From Lachnospiraceae bacterium UBA7026 (GTDB lineage Bacteria; Bacillota; Clostridia; Lachnospirales; Lachnospiraceae), in NCBI GenBank assembly GCA_002494165.1, contig DLBH01000073.1, positions 1-28,008 of the forward strand: a stretch of DNA of 28,008 nucleotides. Reading direction: 5' to 3'. How positions within the stretch are numbered: position 1 is the first letter of the stretch; each line of letters starts with the position of its first letter. Below the pieces are notes generated by a model. The model ran no database searches and was not told the DNA's origin. It saw nothing but the letters and a program-made list of their open reading frames with translations. Of this stretch, positions 15,073 through 24,900 are shown in pieces. The position numbers and the translations under genes are program-made.

Positions 15073-15903
15073 TTATATAGCTATGGGTATATTTTTTACC
15101 TGGGGACCGGTTACATAGTTCTCAATCTTGAAATCATCCACAGTAAAATCATAAAAGTTTTTGATCTCCGGGTTCAGGGTCACCCTGGGTGCAGGGTAGG
15201 CCGGCCGTTTAATCAATTCCTTGATAATAGGGATATGGCGGTCATAAATGTGGGCGTCAGCGATGACATGGACCAGCTCTCCCGCCTCAAAACCACTGAC
15301 CTGGGCGATCATCATCAGCAGGGCCGCATACTGGACCACATTCCAGTTGTTGGCCGCCAGCACATCCTGGGATCGTTGGTTTAAGATAGCATTGAGCCTA
15401 TTGCCGGTCACATTGAAGGTCATACTGTAGGCACAGGGATAGAGATTCATCTCATGGAGGTCCTCATGGACATACATATTTGTCATGATCCTCCGGCTGA
15501 AGGGATTCTCTTTCAAGTCAAATAGCACCCTGTCCACCTGGTCCATCTCACCTTCCCGGTAGATATGCTTTCTACCCATCTGGTAGCCGTAGGCTTTGCC
15601 GATGGACCCATCCTCATCGGCCCATTCATCCCAGATATGACTGTGCAGGTCATGGACATTGTTGGACTTTCTCTGCCAGATCCAGAGAATCTCATCAATG
15701 GCAGACTTAATGTAGGTCTTTCTGAGGGTGATGGCCGGGAACTCTGCTGAAAGGTCGTAACGGTTAATCACACCGAAGCGCTTGATGGTATAGGCACTGG
15801 TCCCATCCGGCCATTTAGGCCGCACTTTCTCTCCCTCAGTGCTGAAACCGTGATCGATAATATCATTACACATATCTATAAATATCTGATCAGCCAGACT
15901 CAT
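15073..15903 (-). CDS. thyA: Thymidylate synthase
   Basis: ThyA makes dTMP from dUMP with methylene-tetrahydrofolate. The 276-residue protein has catalytic Cys157 in LYPCAYSMTFNV, the dUMP-binding stretch NQRSQDVLAANNWNV, and the tail VIADAHIYDRHIPIIKELIKRP. It belongs to the ThyA branch with YPCA instead of PPCH and an insert around DEWADEDGSIGKAYG. ATG 15903 follows AGAAGGGAGACGTTT; an in-frame extension to 16005 has no ribosome-binding site and a composition unlike the enzyme, so it is excluded. It is the first gene of thyA-dfrA, divergent from the small plus-strand gene at 16125. Confidence 0.96.
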   Translation of the reverse strand: MSLADQIFIDMCNDIIDHGFSTEGEKVRPKWPDGTSAYTIKRFGVINRYDLSAEFPAITLRKTYIKSAIDEILWIWQRKSNNVHDLHSHIWDEWADEDGSIGKAYGYQMGRKHIYREGEMDQVDRVLFDLKENPFSRRIMTNMYVHEDLHEMNLYPCAYSMTFNVTGNRLNAILNQRSQDVLAANNWNVVQYAALLMMIAQVSGFEAGELVHVIADAHIYDRHIPIIKELIKRPAYPAPRVTLNPEIKNFYDFTVDDFKIENYVTGPQVKNIPIAI

Positions 15904-16048
15904 AAACGTCTCCCTTCTATGCCGGCACAGCCGCCTGACACAAACCGGTCCCTGCGGACCTCCTGGCCTGGGCCTTATTAAGACCCCTGCCGGCTGCCTG
16001 GGCATCTGTAAAACGATCTAAAGTAACTAATGAATACTCCTTCCCTGG

Positions 16049-16077
16049 TTGATATTTCCTTAAAAAAGTATTAGAAT
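16049..16077 (+). promoter_or_regulatory. Predicted sigma-A promoter of the 16125 gene
   Basis: TTGATA (16049-16054), a 17-bp spacer and TAGAAT (16072-16077) each match the consensus at 5 of 6. The start point would be near 16084, about 40 nt before the ATG. Confidence 0.7.
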
Positions 16078-16124
16078 AAATGCATCAGGGAGATAAATCC
16101 CACAGAGCAGGAGGATATATATTC

Positions 16125-16463
16125 ATGAAAAAAAGATATCTTTTCTTATTTTTAGCAGCATTATGCGCGGCTGCAGCCGCCATCTATCTCTGTAAGGACC
16201 GACTGAAGGGCCTGCCCTTCTTCAACCGTTTCCTCGGCGATTCCGACATTGAGGATCCGGAGGAAGATATTCTCAGAGAGTACGAAGAAACCATGGCCAA
16301 GTCCTCAGGCGAAGAAGCTCCTGCCAATTTCAGTGCAGAAGGCTTTGAGCCCGGTGACCAGACCAGAGACAAGGAAGAGAAGTCTTCCAAAAATAAGATC
16401 CGCCGAGGCTACACAGAAATCCACTTCCACCGGGAAGAAGAGGCCCTTGCAGATCCGGCATAA
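16125..16463 (+). CDS. Small membrane-anchored protein of unknown function
   Basis: I do not recognise this 112-residue protein. It has a basic start (MKKR), one hydrophobic helix (about 5-22, YLFLFLAALCAAAAAIYL), then a hydrophilic acidic tail (DSDIEDPEEDILREYEET) and a mixed-charge end with RRGYTEIHFHREEE. The Cys in AALC is preceded by Leu, so it does not fit a lipobox; a signal anchor with the tail outside or a cleaved signal are both possible. ATG 16125 follows GCAGGAGGATATATATTC and is preferred to an upstream ATG at 16080 without a ribosome-binding site. It has its own promoter and terminator and is divergent from thyA. Similar short acidic anchored proteins are common and poorly characterised. 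Confidence 0.75.
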   Translation: MKKRYLFLFLAALCAAAAAIYLCKDRLKGLPFFNRFLGDSDIEDPEEDILREYEETMAKSSGEEAPANFSAEGFEPGDQTRDKEEKSSKNKIRRGYTEIHFHREEEALADPA

Positions 16464-16472
16464 GAAACCCCA

Positions 16473-16503
16473 GCGGGCAGTCACCAGACTGCCTGCTTTT
16501 TTT
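16473..16503 (+). terminator. Intrinsic terminator of the small membrane protein gene
   Basis: GCGGGCAGTC (16473-16482) and GACTGCCTGC (16487-16496) form a ten-pair stem with one G-U pair and a four-base loop, followed by seven T. It begins 9 bp after the stop codon. Confidence 0.92.
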
Positions 16504-16561
16504 GATTCCCGGTCAATCGGGGAATCGTCTGGGAATCAGACTCCTTCCGGGGTATACGCCA

Positions 16562-17440
16562 TCAGCGGGCTTCCTTTAAAAGCTGCTTTAATTCATCCAC
16601 ATCAAACTGGTAATGGCTGTTGCAAAAATGACAGTTTACCTCGATAGGCTTTCCCTCATCAATCATTTCCTGGATATCTTTCCTGCCGATACTTACTACA
16701 GCCCGGGACACTCTTTCCTTAGAACAGTTGCAGTAGAATTCCGTGGGAATCTTTTCCTCTATGGTCATATCCATCCCCTCAAAAATCTCTGCCATCATGT
16801 CCTCCGGGGTCTGGCCGGCATCCAGGTGGGATGTCACTGAGGAAAAGGCCTCCAGCCTCTGCTCCAGGGCTGTGATGACCTCATCGCTGGCGTAGGGCAT
16901 CATCTGAATCATAAAGCCCCCGGCCCGGCGGACCGTATTCTCCCTGTTCATAAGGACTCCCAAAGCCACAGACGTTGGAATCTGCTCTGAGGAAGCGAAA
17001 TAATAGGTCAGGTCTTCGGCAATCTCCCCTGTGACCAGATTAGTCTGTCCCGAGTAGGGCTCCCTGAGGCCCAGGTCCTTGATTACTGTCAGCACTCCCC
17101 TGCCCAGGGCTCCGCCCACATCCAGCTTGCCCGCCTTGCTGGGCGGGAGCATAACTACAGGATTATAAACATAGCCTTTCACTCTGGCTTTTGCGTCTGC
17201 CGTCACAATCAGACCTCCGATGGGACCATCGCATTTGATCTGGATCGTAACCAGATCACTGTCATTTTTACACATAGACCCCATCATGGCTCCTCCGGTG
17301 AGAAGCCGGCCCAGGGCCGCCGTCACAACCGGGCTGGTCCCGTGGAGCTGTCTGGCCTTCTCCACCAGGTTTTTTGTTGTCGCCGCAAAAAAGCGGACCT
17401 GATTATCAGCGGCCATGCCGCGGATGATATAGTCTTCCAT
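16562..17440 (-). CDS. hslO: Redox-regulated chaperone Hsp33
   Basis: Hsp33 is a cytoplasmic holdase activated by oxidation of its zinc-bound cysteines. The 292-residue protein has the core domain (DYIIRGMAADNQVRFFAATT, SPVVTAALGRLLTGGAMMGSM, SGQTNLVTGEIAEDLTYYF) and the C-terminal redox switch Cys237-X-Cys239 ... Cys270-X2-Cys273, all four zinc ligands intact. ATG 17440 stands eight bases from AAGGA; the TTG codon just before it is ignored. It is the last gene of a minus-strand run that begins upstream with rseP, about 100 bp after the methyltransferase. Confidence 0.96.
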   Translation of the reverse strand: MEDYIIRGMAADNQVRFFAATTKNLVEKARQLHGTSPVVTAALGRLLTGGAMMGSMCKNDSDLVTIQIKCDGPIGGLIVTADAKARVKGYVYNPVVMLPPSKAGKLDVGGALGRGVLTVIKDLGLREPYSGQTNLVTGEIAEDLTYYFASSEQIPTSVALGVLMNRENTVRRAGGFMIQMMPYASDEVITALEQRLEAFSSVTSHLDAGQTPEDMMAEIFEGMDMTIEEKIPTEFYCNCSKERVSRAVVSIGRKDIQEMIDEGKPIEVNCHFCNSHYQFDVDELKQLLKEAR

Positions 17441-17546
17441 CAAATTATTCCTTCTTTCACTACTCTTGTATATAAAGACCCGGCCTGTAAAAACCCTGAT
17501 CCTTTTTCCTCTGTATTATTCTTAGGTCCTCTTGACCTGACCAGGG

Positions 17547-18314
17547 TCATAGTCCCTGCCGGCTCTTTCCCTTCTCCCGGGCCAGAAGGAGAACCCTCTG
17601 ACTCCCGGGCCCGGCCGGCCGCTTGTCATAACCGTCCCAGGCCGCGAGGAAGTCCATGCCTCCCTCCCGGACCAGTCTTTTCATCTCTTCAAGGGTGTAG
17701 CCTCTCTGCAAATGCTCTTCTTCAAACTTTCTAAACAGGTCATCCCCTTCCCGGACAAAAACCCTGAGACTGATCTCATTGATGTGACTTGCCTCATCGT
17801 AATCATTATACCAGATAAAGCTGACATCTTCCCTGTCCTCAGCGATTACAGAGTCTCCGATCATATCCCGGTACTTGTGTTCCGTATTAAAATCAAAGAG
17901 AAACAGCCCTCCTGGATCAAGATAATTATTCACCAGGCGAAAGACCTGCTTCAATTCACCGGGGTCCAGTATGTAGTTGATACTGTCACAGACTGAAACG
18001 GTGACAGCCACAGTACCATAAAGCTCAAAAGCTCTCATATCCTGAAGAAGAAAGAGACAATCAGCCGGAGATTCCTCCCTTGCAATCTGCAGCATATCCA
18101 CCGAGGAATCCACCCCGATCATATCGTAGCCTGCCTGGTCCAGCTGCCGGGTCATCTTCCCGGTGCCGCATCCAAGCTCCAGGGCCAGACCTCCATGAAT
18201 CCCATGATCCCTGAAAATCTCCAGGATCCGGCCGGCCCACTGGTCATAAGGCACATTATCCATGAGTTCATCATAGACCCGGGCAAAGCTCTCATAGCTT
18301 CTCTCTTTGCTCAT
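17547..18314 (-). CDS. Class I SAM-dependent methyltransferase, substrate unknown
   Basis: The 255-residue protein has a Rossmann methyltransferase fold: motif I LALELGCGTGKMTRQL (43-58), the acidic strand-2 end IGVDSSVDML (Asp69), a motif near DMRAFELYGTVAVTVSVCDS, and DPGGLFLFDFNTEHKYRD. The N-terminus YESFARVYDELMDNVPYDQW is typical of a widespread Firmicute group annotated only as methyltransferase domain protein. ATG 18314, after TTGGAGGAGGATGATT, is chosen over an in-frame ATG two codons earlier that touches the ribosome-binding site. It overlaps the end of addA by 23 bp and is probably co-translated with it. Small molecule or protein substrate cannot be told from sequence. Confidence 0.88.
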   Translation of the reverse strand: MSKERSYESFARVYDELMDNVPYDQWAGRILEIFRDHGIHGGLALELGCGTGKMTRQLDQAGYDMIGVDSSVDMLQIAREESPADCLFLLQDMRAFELYGTVAVTVSVCDSINYILDPGELKQVFRLVNNYLDPGGLFLFDFNTEHKYRDMIGDSVIAEDREDVSFIWYNDYDEASHINEISLRVFVREGDDLFRKFEEEHLQRGYTLEEMKRLVREGGMDFLAAWDGYDKRPAGPGSQRVLLLAREKGKSRQGL

Positions 18315-21300
18315 AATCATCCTCCTCCAAGGCGATAAATTCTCCCAGGACATAGGAATAGAGGTAGATCCGGTCAACCTTCCCGCCCCAGACCTGTTCA
18401 AGAGCCAGCTTATAATATAACATCTGAGTCCGATAGCGGTCAAGAAGGAGCCTTTCCTGGCCTGCCAGGAGATAATCTGTCTTATAATCAATGAGCCAGA
18501 GTCCCTCATCAGTCTCGGCGAAAAGGTCAATCACTCCCTGGACTACAATAGTCTCCTCCTCATCCTGGGAAACCCGGTCTTCTTTCACTCCGGGCCTGGC
18601 CAGGTCTGACCCTTTGATTCCTATGGTAAAGGGCAGCTCCCTGTGGAGTCTTCCCTCCCTGTCCAGCCGGCGCAGATCTTGTCCCAGACTGGAGAAAAGG
18701 AAACGCTCAGCCCCTCTGTGCAGCCAGGCTTCATCGATATCCTTAAGTTCAGGATAAGCATCCTTGAGAATCCCGATTTCCCGATGCAGCCTGTCAGGAC
18801 TGTCAATATCACCAAAGGGCAGCAATTCCATCATCTTATGGACCAGAGTTCCTCTGGCCGCCCCCAGCAGCTTCTCCTCCCTTTCTTCCTTAAGGAAGGC
18901 CGGCAGCAGCCTTTCTTCCCGCTCCGGGCCTGGAGAAACTTCTCCAGCCAGGTCTGCCGGATTGCCATACTCTGCCTGGCCGGGACCCCCATCCTCACCG
19001 GGAAGAAGAATCTGGCTCAGCTTTTTCAGTTCAGACACAGAATATTTTCTCTTTTGGCCTATGGCATCCTGGTAGGGATAGCTTCTGGAAAATGCCTGAC
19101 GGACCGGACTGGCGTCCACTTTTTGGGCCGCCATCTTCAAGGCCTCTTCCAGGGAAATATCTGTCTCCTCCCCATCCTCCTGGCCAAAGCGGTCCTTCAC
19201 ATCTTCCCAGCCTGACCAGCGAACCTGCATCTGGTCCTGGTCATGGGGAATGTCAAGAACTGCCGGCAGCAGCCAGTCCAGATAGGAGACTGCGGACATC
19301 TTGAAACTTCTGTTTATGGTGACTTCTTCACTTTCGTCCAGCTTTTTCCTTGTCACTGCCCCGGTTAAGAGCAGCTTCTTTTCTGCCCGGGTCATGGCCA
19401 CATAGAGGACCCTCAGTTCTTCTTCCAGGCTTTCCTTTTTCAGCTGGTTCTGAATGATAGCCTTCATCATGGAACTATGCCTGTAACGGAGAACAGGATC
19501 TATCCACTCCATACCAATTCCCAGCTCGGGGTGGTGGACGATGGCATCCTGGTTCCATTCTTTTTTATTGAACTGATGGGACAGGCCGCTGACAAAGACC
19601 ACAGGGAATTCCAGGCCCTTGCTCTTATGGATGGTCATAAGCCGGACCACATTATCCCGGTCCCCGGCTCCACCAGCCATCTCAGGCTCCAGCTCATAGG
19701 TCCGCAGCTGGTCCATATAACGCTTGAAATAAAAGAGACCCTTGTACATGGTTTTCTCATATTCCTCAGCCTTCTCCAGCAGCATAAGCAGATTCTGCTT
19801 CTTCTGCTGGCCGTCGGGCAGGAGCTGGACCATATCATAGTAACCGGTCTTCGTGTAGATCTCCCATAGCAGCTGACCCAGGGGCAGGTCCTTTTTCCTG
19901 AGGCGGAATTCCCCCAGCATATCCAGAAAGTCCTGGCACTTCCCAAGCAGAGCCTTATCCTCCCCCCGCTCCAGACAGAGCTTTAAGAGGTCATAGATGG
20001 AATACTCCCTGCGGACAGAAAGCTCAACCTGTAATTTTAATTTAATCAGGTCTTCCTCGGTAAAATGACCGATGGAGGACAGGAGAACCGAGGCCATGGG
20101 AATATCCTGGTAGACGTTATCCACGATTGCCAGGACGTTCATCATCAGACTGATTTCCCTGCTGGCGAAATAACCCGTCTTGTTTTCAGAAAACACAGGG
20201 ATACCCCAGCTCTCAAGCCAGCCGGCATATTCGTCAATCTCCTTTTTCGACCGCAGCAGGATCACCATATCCCGGTACTGGTAGCCCTCCCCTACGAGTT
20301 CATCGATTCTTTTGGCAATGATGGCGGCATCAAGCCCTTTATCATCTGGGACGTCTGCTCCGTCAGGAAGGTCATCATCCTTGATATAAAAGAGACACTC
20401 CGAAGGCGTAGTCTCCCCGGCCATGGGCCCATTTTCCCCAGGCCGCAGCTCCGTCTCCTCATCGTAATCCACACCACCAAAATCTGCGCTCATCAACCTG
20501 GAAAATATCTGGTTGACCAGCCAGAGCACCTGGGGGTTGGACCGGAAATTATCTCTCAGTTCTATACGGACTCCCTCCTGGGCTGCCCCACTGTCACTGG
20601 CCTGATCCAGGTCCGGGTTCCAAGGCTCGTAGCGGTTTCTCCTGGCCACAAAGAGATCAGGCCTGGCCTGACGGAAACGGTAGATACTCTGCTTGACATC
20701 ACCCACTGTAAACAGCCTGCCCTTACCGGCGGCAAGCAGGAGGTTAATCATAGTCTCCTGAATCAGGCTGGTATCCTGGTATTCATCGACAAAAACAGCC
20801 TTGTAGGGCCGGGCGATCTGCCGGGCAGTCTCCGTCGGCAAAGGATATCCTTCCCCGTCAAAGCCTTCTAAAAGCAGACTGAGGGACATATGCTCCAGAT
20901 CATCAAAATCGTAGACATTCTGGTCCTTTTTCCTGGCAAAATATAACTCTTCAAACCGCCTGGCCAGACGGATGTACTCCCTGACCAGGGGATAGATAAC
21001 CCGGTTCTCCCGGGCCATATCCTCAGCAGGACAACGGAAGAGACCATCTCTTTGTTTATCCAGTATTTTCTTCTTTACAAAATCACAAAAATCCTTCAGG
21101 ACCTGCTTGCCAGGCCAGTCCTTGTCAGGAGCCTTTCTCACCGTAGGAAACCTGGGCCAGGAAAGACTGTGCAAGTTATTATAGTAGTCATCATAAGACA
21201 TTTTCCGGGTCAGGCCCTCCAGCATGGAACGGACTTTAAGATAATGACCCGAAAAGGCCTGGGGTCCATCCGCAAATCCCTCTTCCTGTGCCAGATTCTC

Positions 21301-21990
21301 CAACCGGTCAAGAGCCTCCCTGAACGGAATCTGTCCCTCTTTCACAAAGCTTTCCAGAAGAGACTTATATTCCTCTTCGTCCCCATCTGTAAGCAGGCTG
21401 GCCCGGTCTAAAACCTGGCTATACCAGCGGTCCACATCCGGGAAGCTTCTGGAAAAGCGATAGAGGTTGATGATACAGTCTTCCAGGCCTCCGTCCCTCC
21501 TGCCAGGAGCCATGGCCTCCACGAAACCAAGGAAATCCCGGCTGCCTTCCAGGTAGCTTTCTTCCAGAACCTGGCTGACTACCTCCATCTGCAGCAGTTT
21601 CATCTCCCCTGCCTCTCCCAGCCGGTAGGCCGGATCCAGCCCCAGCAGCTGGTAATTAGACCGTATGATCGAATTACAGAAGCTGTGGACTGTAGATATG
21701 GAAGCCTTGCGCAGCAGCCGGCTCTGCCTGCGGAGATTCTGGTTTTCAGGGTCTCCCTGCAGGCGGCGGGAAAGCTCCAGACCTATCCGCTCCTTCATCT
21801 CTGCCGCAGCGGCACTGGTGAAAGTCATAACAAGGATCTCATCGATATTTACCTCAGTCTCAGGATCGGAAACCAGGTCCGCGATCCTGCTTACCAGAAC
21901 TCGGGTCTTGCCTGCTCCCGCACCGGCAGAAACCATGATATCTCTTCCCCTGAGGGATATGGCAAGGGCTTGTTCTTTTGTAAAGTCCAT
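18292..21990 (-). CDS. addA: ATP-dependent helicase/nuclease subunit A (AddA)
   Basis: AddA is the UvrD-like helicase and nuclease of the AddAB complex, which resects double-strand breaks for RecA. The 1232-residue protein has Walker A SAGAGAGKTRVLVSRI (from residue 21), the DEYQDTS Walker B box, GDVKQSIYRFRQARPDLF, LMTIHKSKGLEFPVVFV, EELRVLYVAMTRAEKKL, and a C-terminal RecB-type nuclease with GVIDLF and LIDYKTDYL (about 1166-1174). ATG 21990 overlaps the addB stop by one base (TGATG) and follows GGAGGAAGAG, so translation is coupled; a longer upstream frame is rejected. All helicase and nuclease residues I can check are present. Confidence 0.97.
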   Translation of the reverse strand: MDFTKEQALAISLRGRDIMVSAGAGAGKTRVLVSRIADLVSDPETEVNIDEILVMTFTSAAAAEMKERIGLELSRRLQGDPENQNLRRQSRLLRKASISTVHSFCNSIIRSNYQLLGLDPAYRLGEAGEMKLLQMEVVSQVLEESYLEGSRDFLGFVEAMAPGRRDGGLEDCIINLYRFSRSFPDVDRWYSQVLDRASLLTDGDEEEYKSLLESFVKEGQIPFREALDRLENLAQEEGFADGPQAFSGHYLKVRSMLEGLTRKMSYDDYYNNLHSLSWPRFPTVRKAPDKDWPGKQVLKDFCDFVKKKILDKQRDGLFRCPAEDMARENRVIYPLVREYIRLARRFEELYFARKKDQNVYDFDDLEHMSLSLLLEGFDGEGYPLPTETARQIARPYKAVFVDEYQDTSLIQETMINLLLAAGKGRLFTVGDVKQSIYRFRQARPDLFVARRNRYEPWNPDLDQASDSGAAQEGVRIELRDNFRSNPQVLWLVNQIFSRLMSADFGGVDYDEETELRPGENGPMAGETTPSECLFYIKDDDLPDGADVPDDKGLDAAIIAKRIDELVGEGYQYRDMVILLRSKKEIDEYAGWLESWGIPVFSENKTGYFASREISLMMNVLAIVDNVYQDIPMASVLLSSIGHFTEEDLIKLKLQVELSVRREYSIYDLLKLCLERGEDKALLGKCQDFLDMLGEFRLRKKDLPLGQLLWEIYTKTGYYDMVQLLPDGQQKKQNLLMLLEKAEEYEKTMYKGLFYFKRYMDQLRTYELEPEMAGGAGDRDNVVRLMTIHKSKGLEFPVVFVSGLSHQFNKKEWNQDAIVHHPELGIGMEWIDPVLRYRHSSMMKAIIQNQLKKESLEEELRVLYVAMTRAEKKLLLTGAVTRKKLDESEEVTINRSFKMSAVSYLDWLLPAVLDIPHDQDQMQVRWSGWEDVKDRFGQEDGEETDISLEEALKMAAQKVDASPVRQAFSRSYPYQDAIGQKRKYSVSELKKLSQILLPGEDGGPGQAEYGNPADLAGEVSPGPEREERLLPAFLKEEREEKLLGAARGTLVHKMMELLPFGDIDSPDRLHREIGILKDAYPELKDIDEAWLHRGAERFLFSSLGQDLRRLDREGRLHRELPFTIGIKGSDLARPGVKEDRVSQDEEETIVVQGVIDLFAETDEGLWLIDYKTDYLLAGQERLLLDRYRTQMLYYKLALEQVWGGKVDRIYLYSYVLGEFIALEEDDYEQREKL

Positions 21991-24900
21991 CACTCTTCCT
22001 CCTCCCGAATCTTCTCCAGAACTTCCTCTGAAGTAAATGACTGCAACCGGCGGTAATAATCCTTGAACAGGCCCTCCCCAAAACCACAGACAGACAAATA
22101 CCTGCAATAACGACAGCCATCCGTCTTATTGGCTTTCTGGTAGGGCTCCGGAGCCATCTCACCGGAGTAGATCCGCTCAGCCAGCTTTCTGGCAGTAGCT
22201 ACAACGTGATGCCTCATATCACGGAAATCTTCCGTTGTCATTACCTGGGACCTGGCGGTGGGGCTTCCGTCACCCTTTTTCCTATCCACGGCCATGGAAT
22301 AGAGGCCCTTATAGCCCTCCTCCAACTTGTCGAGAATATCCTGGCTGCTGTTGGCATAACCCTTCATACGGAAACTCTGCCAGTACTTATCCTCATCAAA
22401 ACGGTCCGCCCGGTAAAGAGGGTCCTGGAAACGGTAATAAAAGATTCCGGCCGGAACCACTTCTTTTCCCGTCTCCCTGCCATAGATATCCACCGCTGCC
22501 TCCAGGTAGAGCATGAGCTGGAGCTGCAGGCCGAAATAGATATCCTCCAGGTTCACATTACGGTCCCCTGATTTATAATCAACGATACGAAGAAGAACCT
22601 CCTTATCTTCCTGGCACAGGTCCACCCGGTCAATGATGCCATGGAGGGTCAGCTGCCGCCCGTCTTCAAGGACAAAGCTGGTGGACCCTCCCTGGCCCCG
22701 GAAGCCGAAGGAAGATTCGAAGCGGTCGGGCTCGAAGGCACTGTTTTTAAGCTGAAGCTGAATGGCCCGGACCGTCCTGTCCAGAATCCTGTGGACTCGG
22801 CTGATCTGGTACTCATTTCTGGCACTTCCCCCGAAGGCTTCCACCTTGTTCTCCTCCATGGCCAGCTTCATGGCCTCCTCAAGGAAACGGGCTCTGTCCT
22901 CTTCCGGCAGCTCCTTCCAGCGATAGCCGGACCTTTTTACCTGATCTGAGAAATAGCGGAGGGCAGTGTGGAAAAGGTTGCCGAAATCCGTATCCTGGAG
23001 GACAAACTCCTCCCTGTCCCTAAGCTCCAGACCATAATTACACAAGTAAGAAAATGGACAGGCCGAGAAAGTTTCCAGGCGGGATACGGAACTGTACAGT
23101 TCTTTCCCGTAGAGTTCTTCCACCAAGGCCGGACTTACATATCTGGTCCGTTTTTTAAGGTTAAGCTTATCCAGATAAGCGGCATATTCTTCCTGACAAG
23201 CCGCCTCTTCCATCCAGTAGCGGGCCAACATAAGGAAGACCCTGTCTTTCCTGTCCGGCTCAGCCATGTCTTCACCCTCTGCCTGCTCCAGCCAGGCCGG
23301 TTTCTTTTTCCGGATCCTTCCCAGACCTTCTATGAGCAGCTGTCTGCTGTCATCTATTCCAAAATACCAGCTGCCTGTATCAGCCGGGTAGGCCTGCTCT
23401 TCCAATTTGGGAAAAAGTCCTTTGCAGGTCCCAATAAGAGGTGAAGGTCGCAGCTGGTCATTGCCACGTCCTATGGCACTATAAGAAAAGTAGAGGTCTT
23501 CCGACGGTCTGGAGAAAGCCATGTACATGTAGAATTCATCCTCCATAGACCGCTCCAAAAGTCCGGCGGACAAGGAGAGACCGTATTCCCGCAAAAGCTC
23601 CTTATCCTCATCCTTGAGCAGGCCCCCGTCTTCCAGGACAGGAGGAATCTTACCGTCATTCATACCCAGGATAAAAAGAACCTTAATATCTGTCAGCCTG
23701 GTTCTCTTCAGGTCTCCCAGCACCAGCTGGTCCATGGTCAGGGGCGCCAAGCCCAGGCCCAGGCTCTCGAGTCCTGCATCCAGGATTTCAGAGACCTCTT
23801 TAAGCGACATAATCTCCTCCCCGAAAATCATGACAATCTTATCCAGCAGGTCCAGAAGCAGCTGGAATAATCTCCTGTGCTCTCCGGCCCGGATATGATC
23901 TCCGGTCTCTTCCGCCTGACGGGCCATCCTCTCCAGCTTGCCTGGGAAATCAAGCCGGTCCATAGCCATAAAGATGGCTTCCATTCTCGCCCTTACAGTC
24001 ACCCTTTTGCCGCTGCAGGCTTTCACAAAGTCCCCGGTCTCTTCCATCAATCTGAGGCGGAGGGCCTCCAGCCGGGCCAGGGTCTCCTGGCTCTTACCTG
24101 CCAGCCGTCTCTCAAAGGGTTTAGACCACATACTTCGGCCTCTGACACCTGCTGACAGGACATAATTCTCCAGAAAATCGGTCTCCTCATCCAGGAAGTC
24201 CGACATACCTGCTTTCAGGTAGCGAAAGACACTCTCATAACTGTAATCCTTCTCTGCCAGATGCAGCAGAGCCCTGAGAGCCTCCACGCCGGAATGATAA
24301 GATAATCTTTTTTTAGAGTCCACAAAGACAGGAAGCTTCAAAAGATCTGCCTTTCTTCGAAAGGCCGTCTCATACTCGGCCACATCTCCGCAGAGCAAGG
24401 CGCAGTCCCGGTAGCGGATTCCCTTCTTCCTGACCAGGTATTCCACCTGCCTCAGGGCAAAATCCACCTCATCATCCTGCCGGTGGCAGGCCATAATATG
24501 GAGATGAGAGGGAACATCTTCCCAGGCCTTTTTCCTGATCCGGAAGGCATACTCTTCCAGGAAATAAAGCTCTGGATTATCCTTGAACCTGGGGGCAGGC
24601 CGATGGTTCAGGACAGTGACCGGCAGCAGGTCTGCCTTTCTCTCCCGGCACAGGGCCAGCAGGCTACCAATAAACTTACGGCTAAAGGAAAAAAGTTCCT
24701 CCTCATCACTCATAAGTTCCTCCGCCTGGGCCCCGTCCCGGGCAGGAATCGTCACCGTGACATGGACATTTGCCGCCACGGACAAAAGCTCACCCAGGAA
24801 TTCAAGCTGAACCGGGGTAAAACCGGTAAAACCGTCAAAATAGAACTCATTATCCCTGGTCAGGCCTGAGGAGCTGACATAATCTGAGGCCAGGGTCAGG

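Noticed and set aside
15904..16005. N-terminal extension of thymidylate synthase
   Set aside because: It has no ribosome-binding site and an Arg/Pro-rich composition unlike the enzyme; ATG 15903 has a good site.
21991..22107. N-terminal extension of AddA upstream of 21990
   Set aside because: It overlaps the end of addB out of frame, and the internal ATG has a strong ribosome-binding site and the normal AddA opening.
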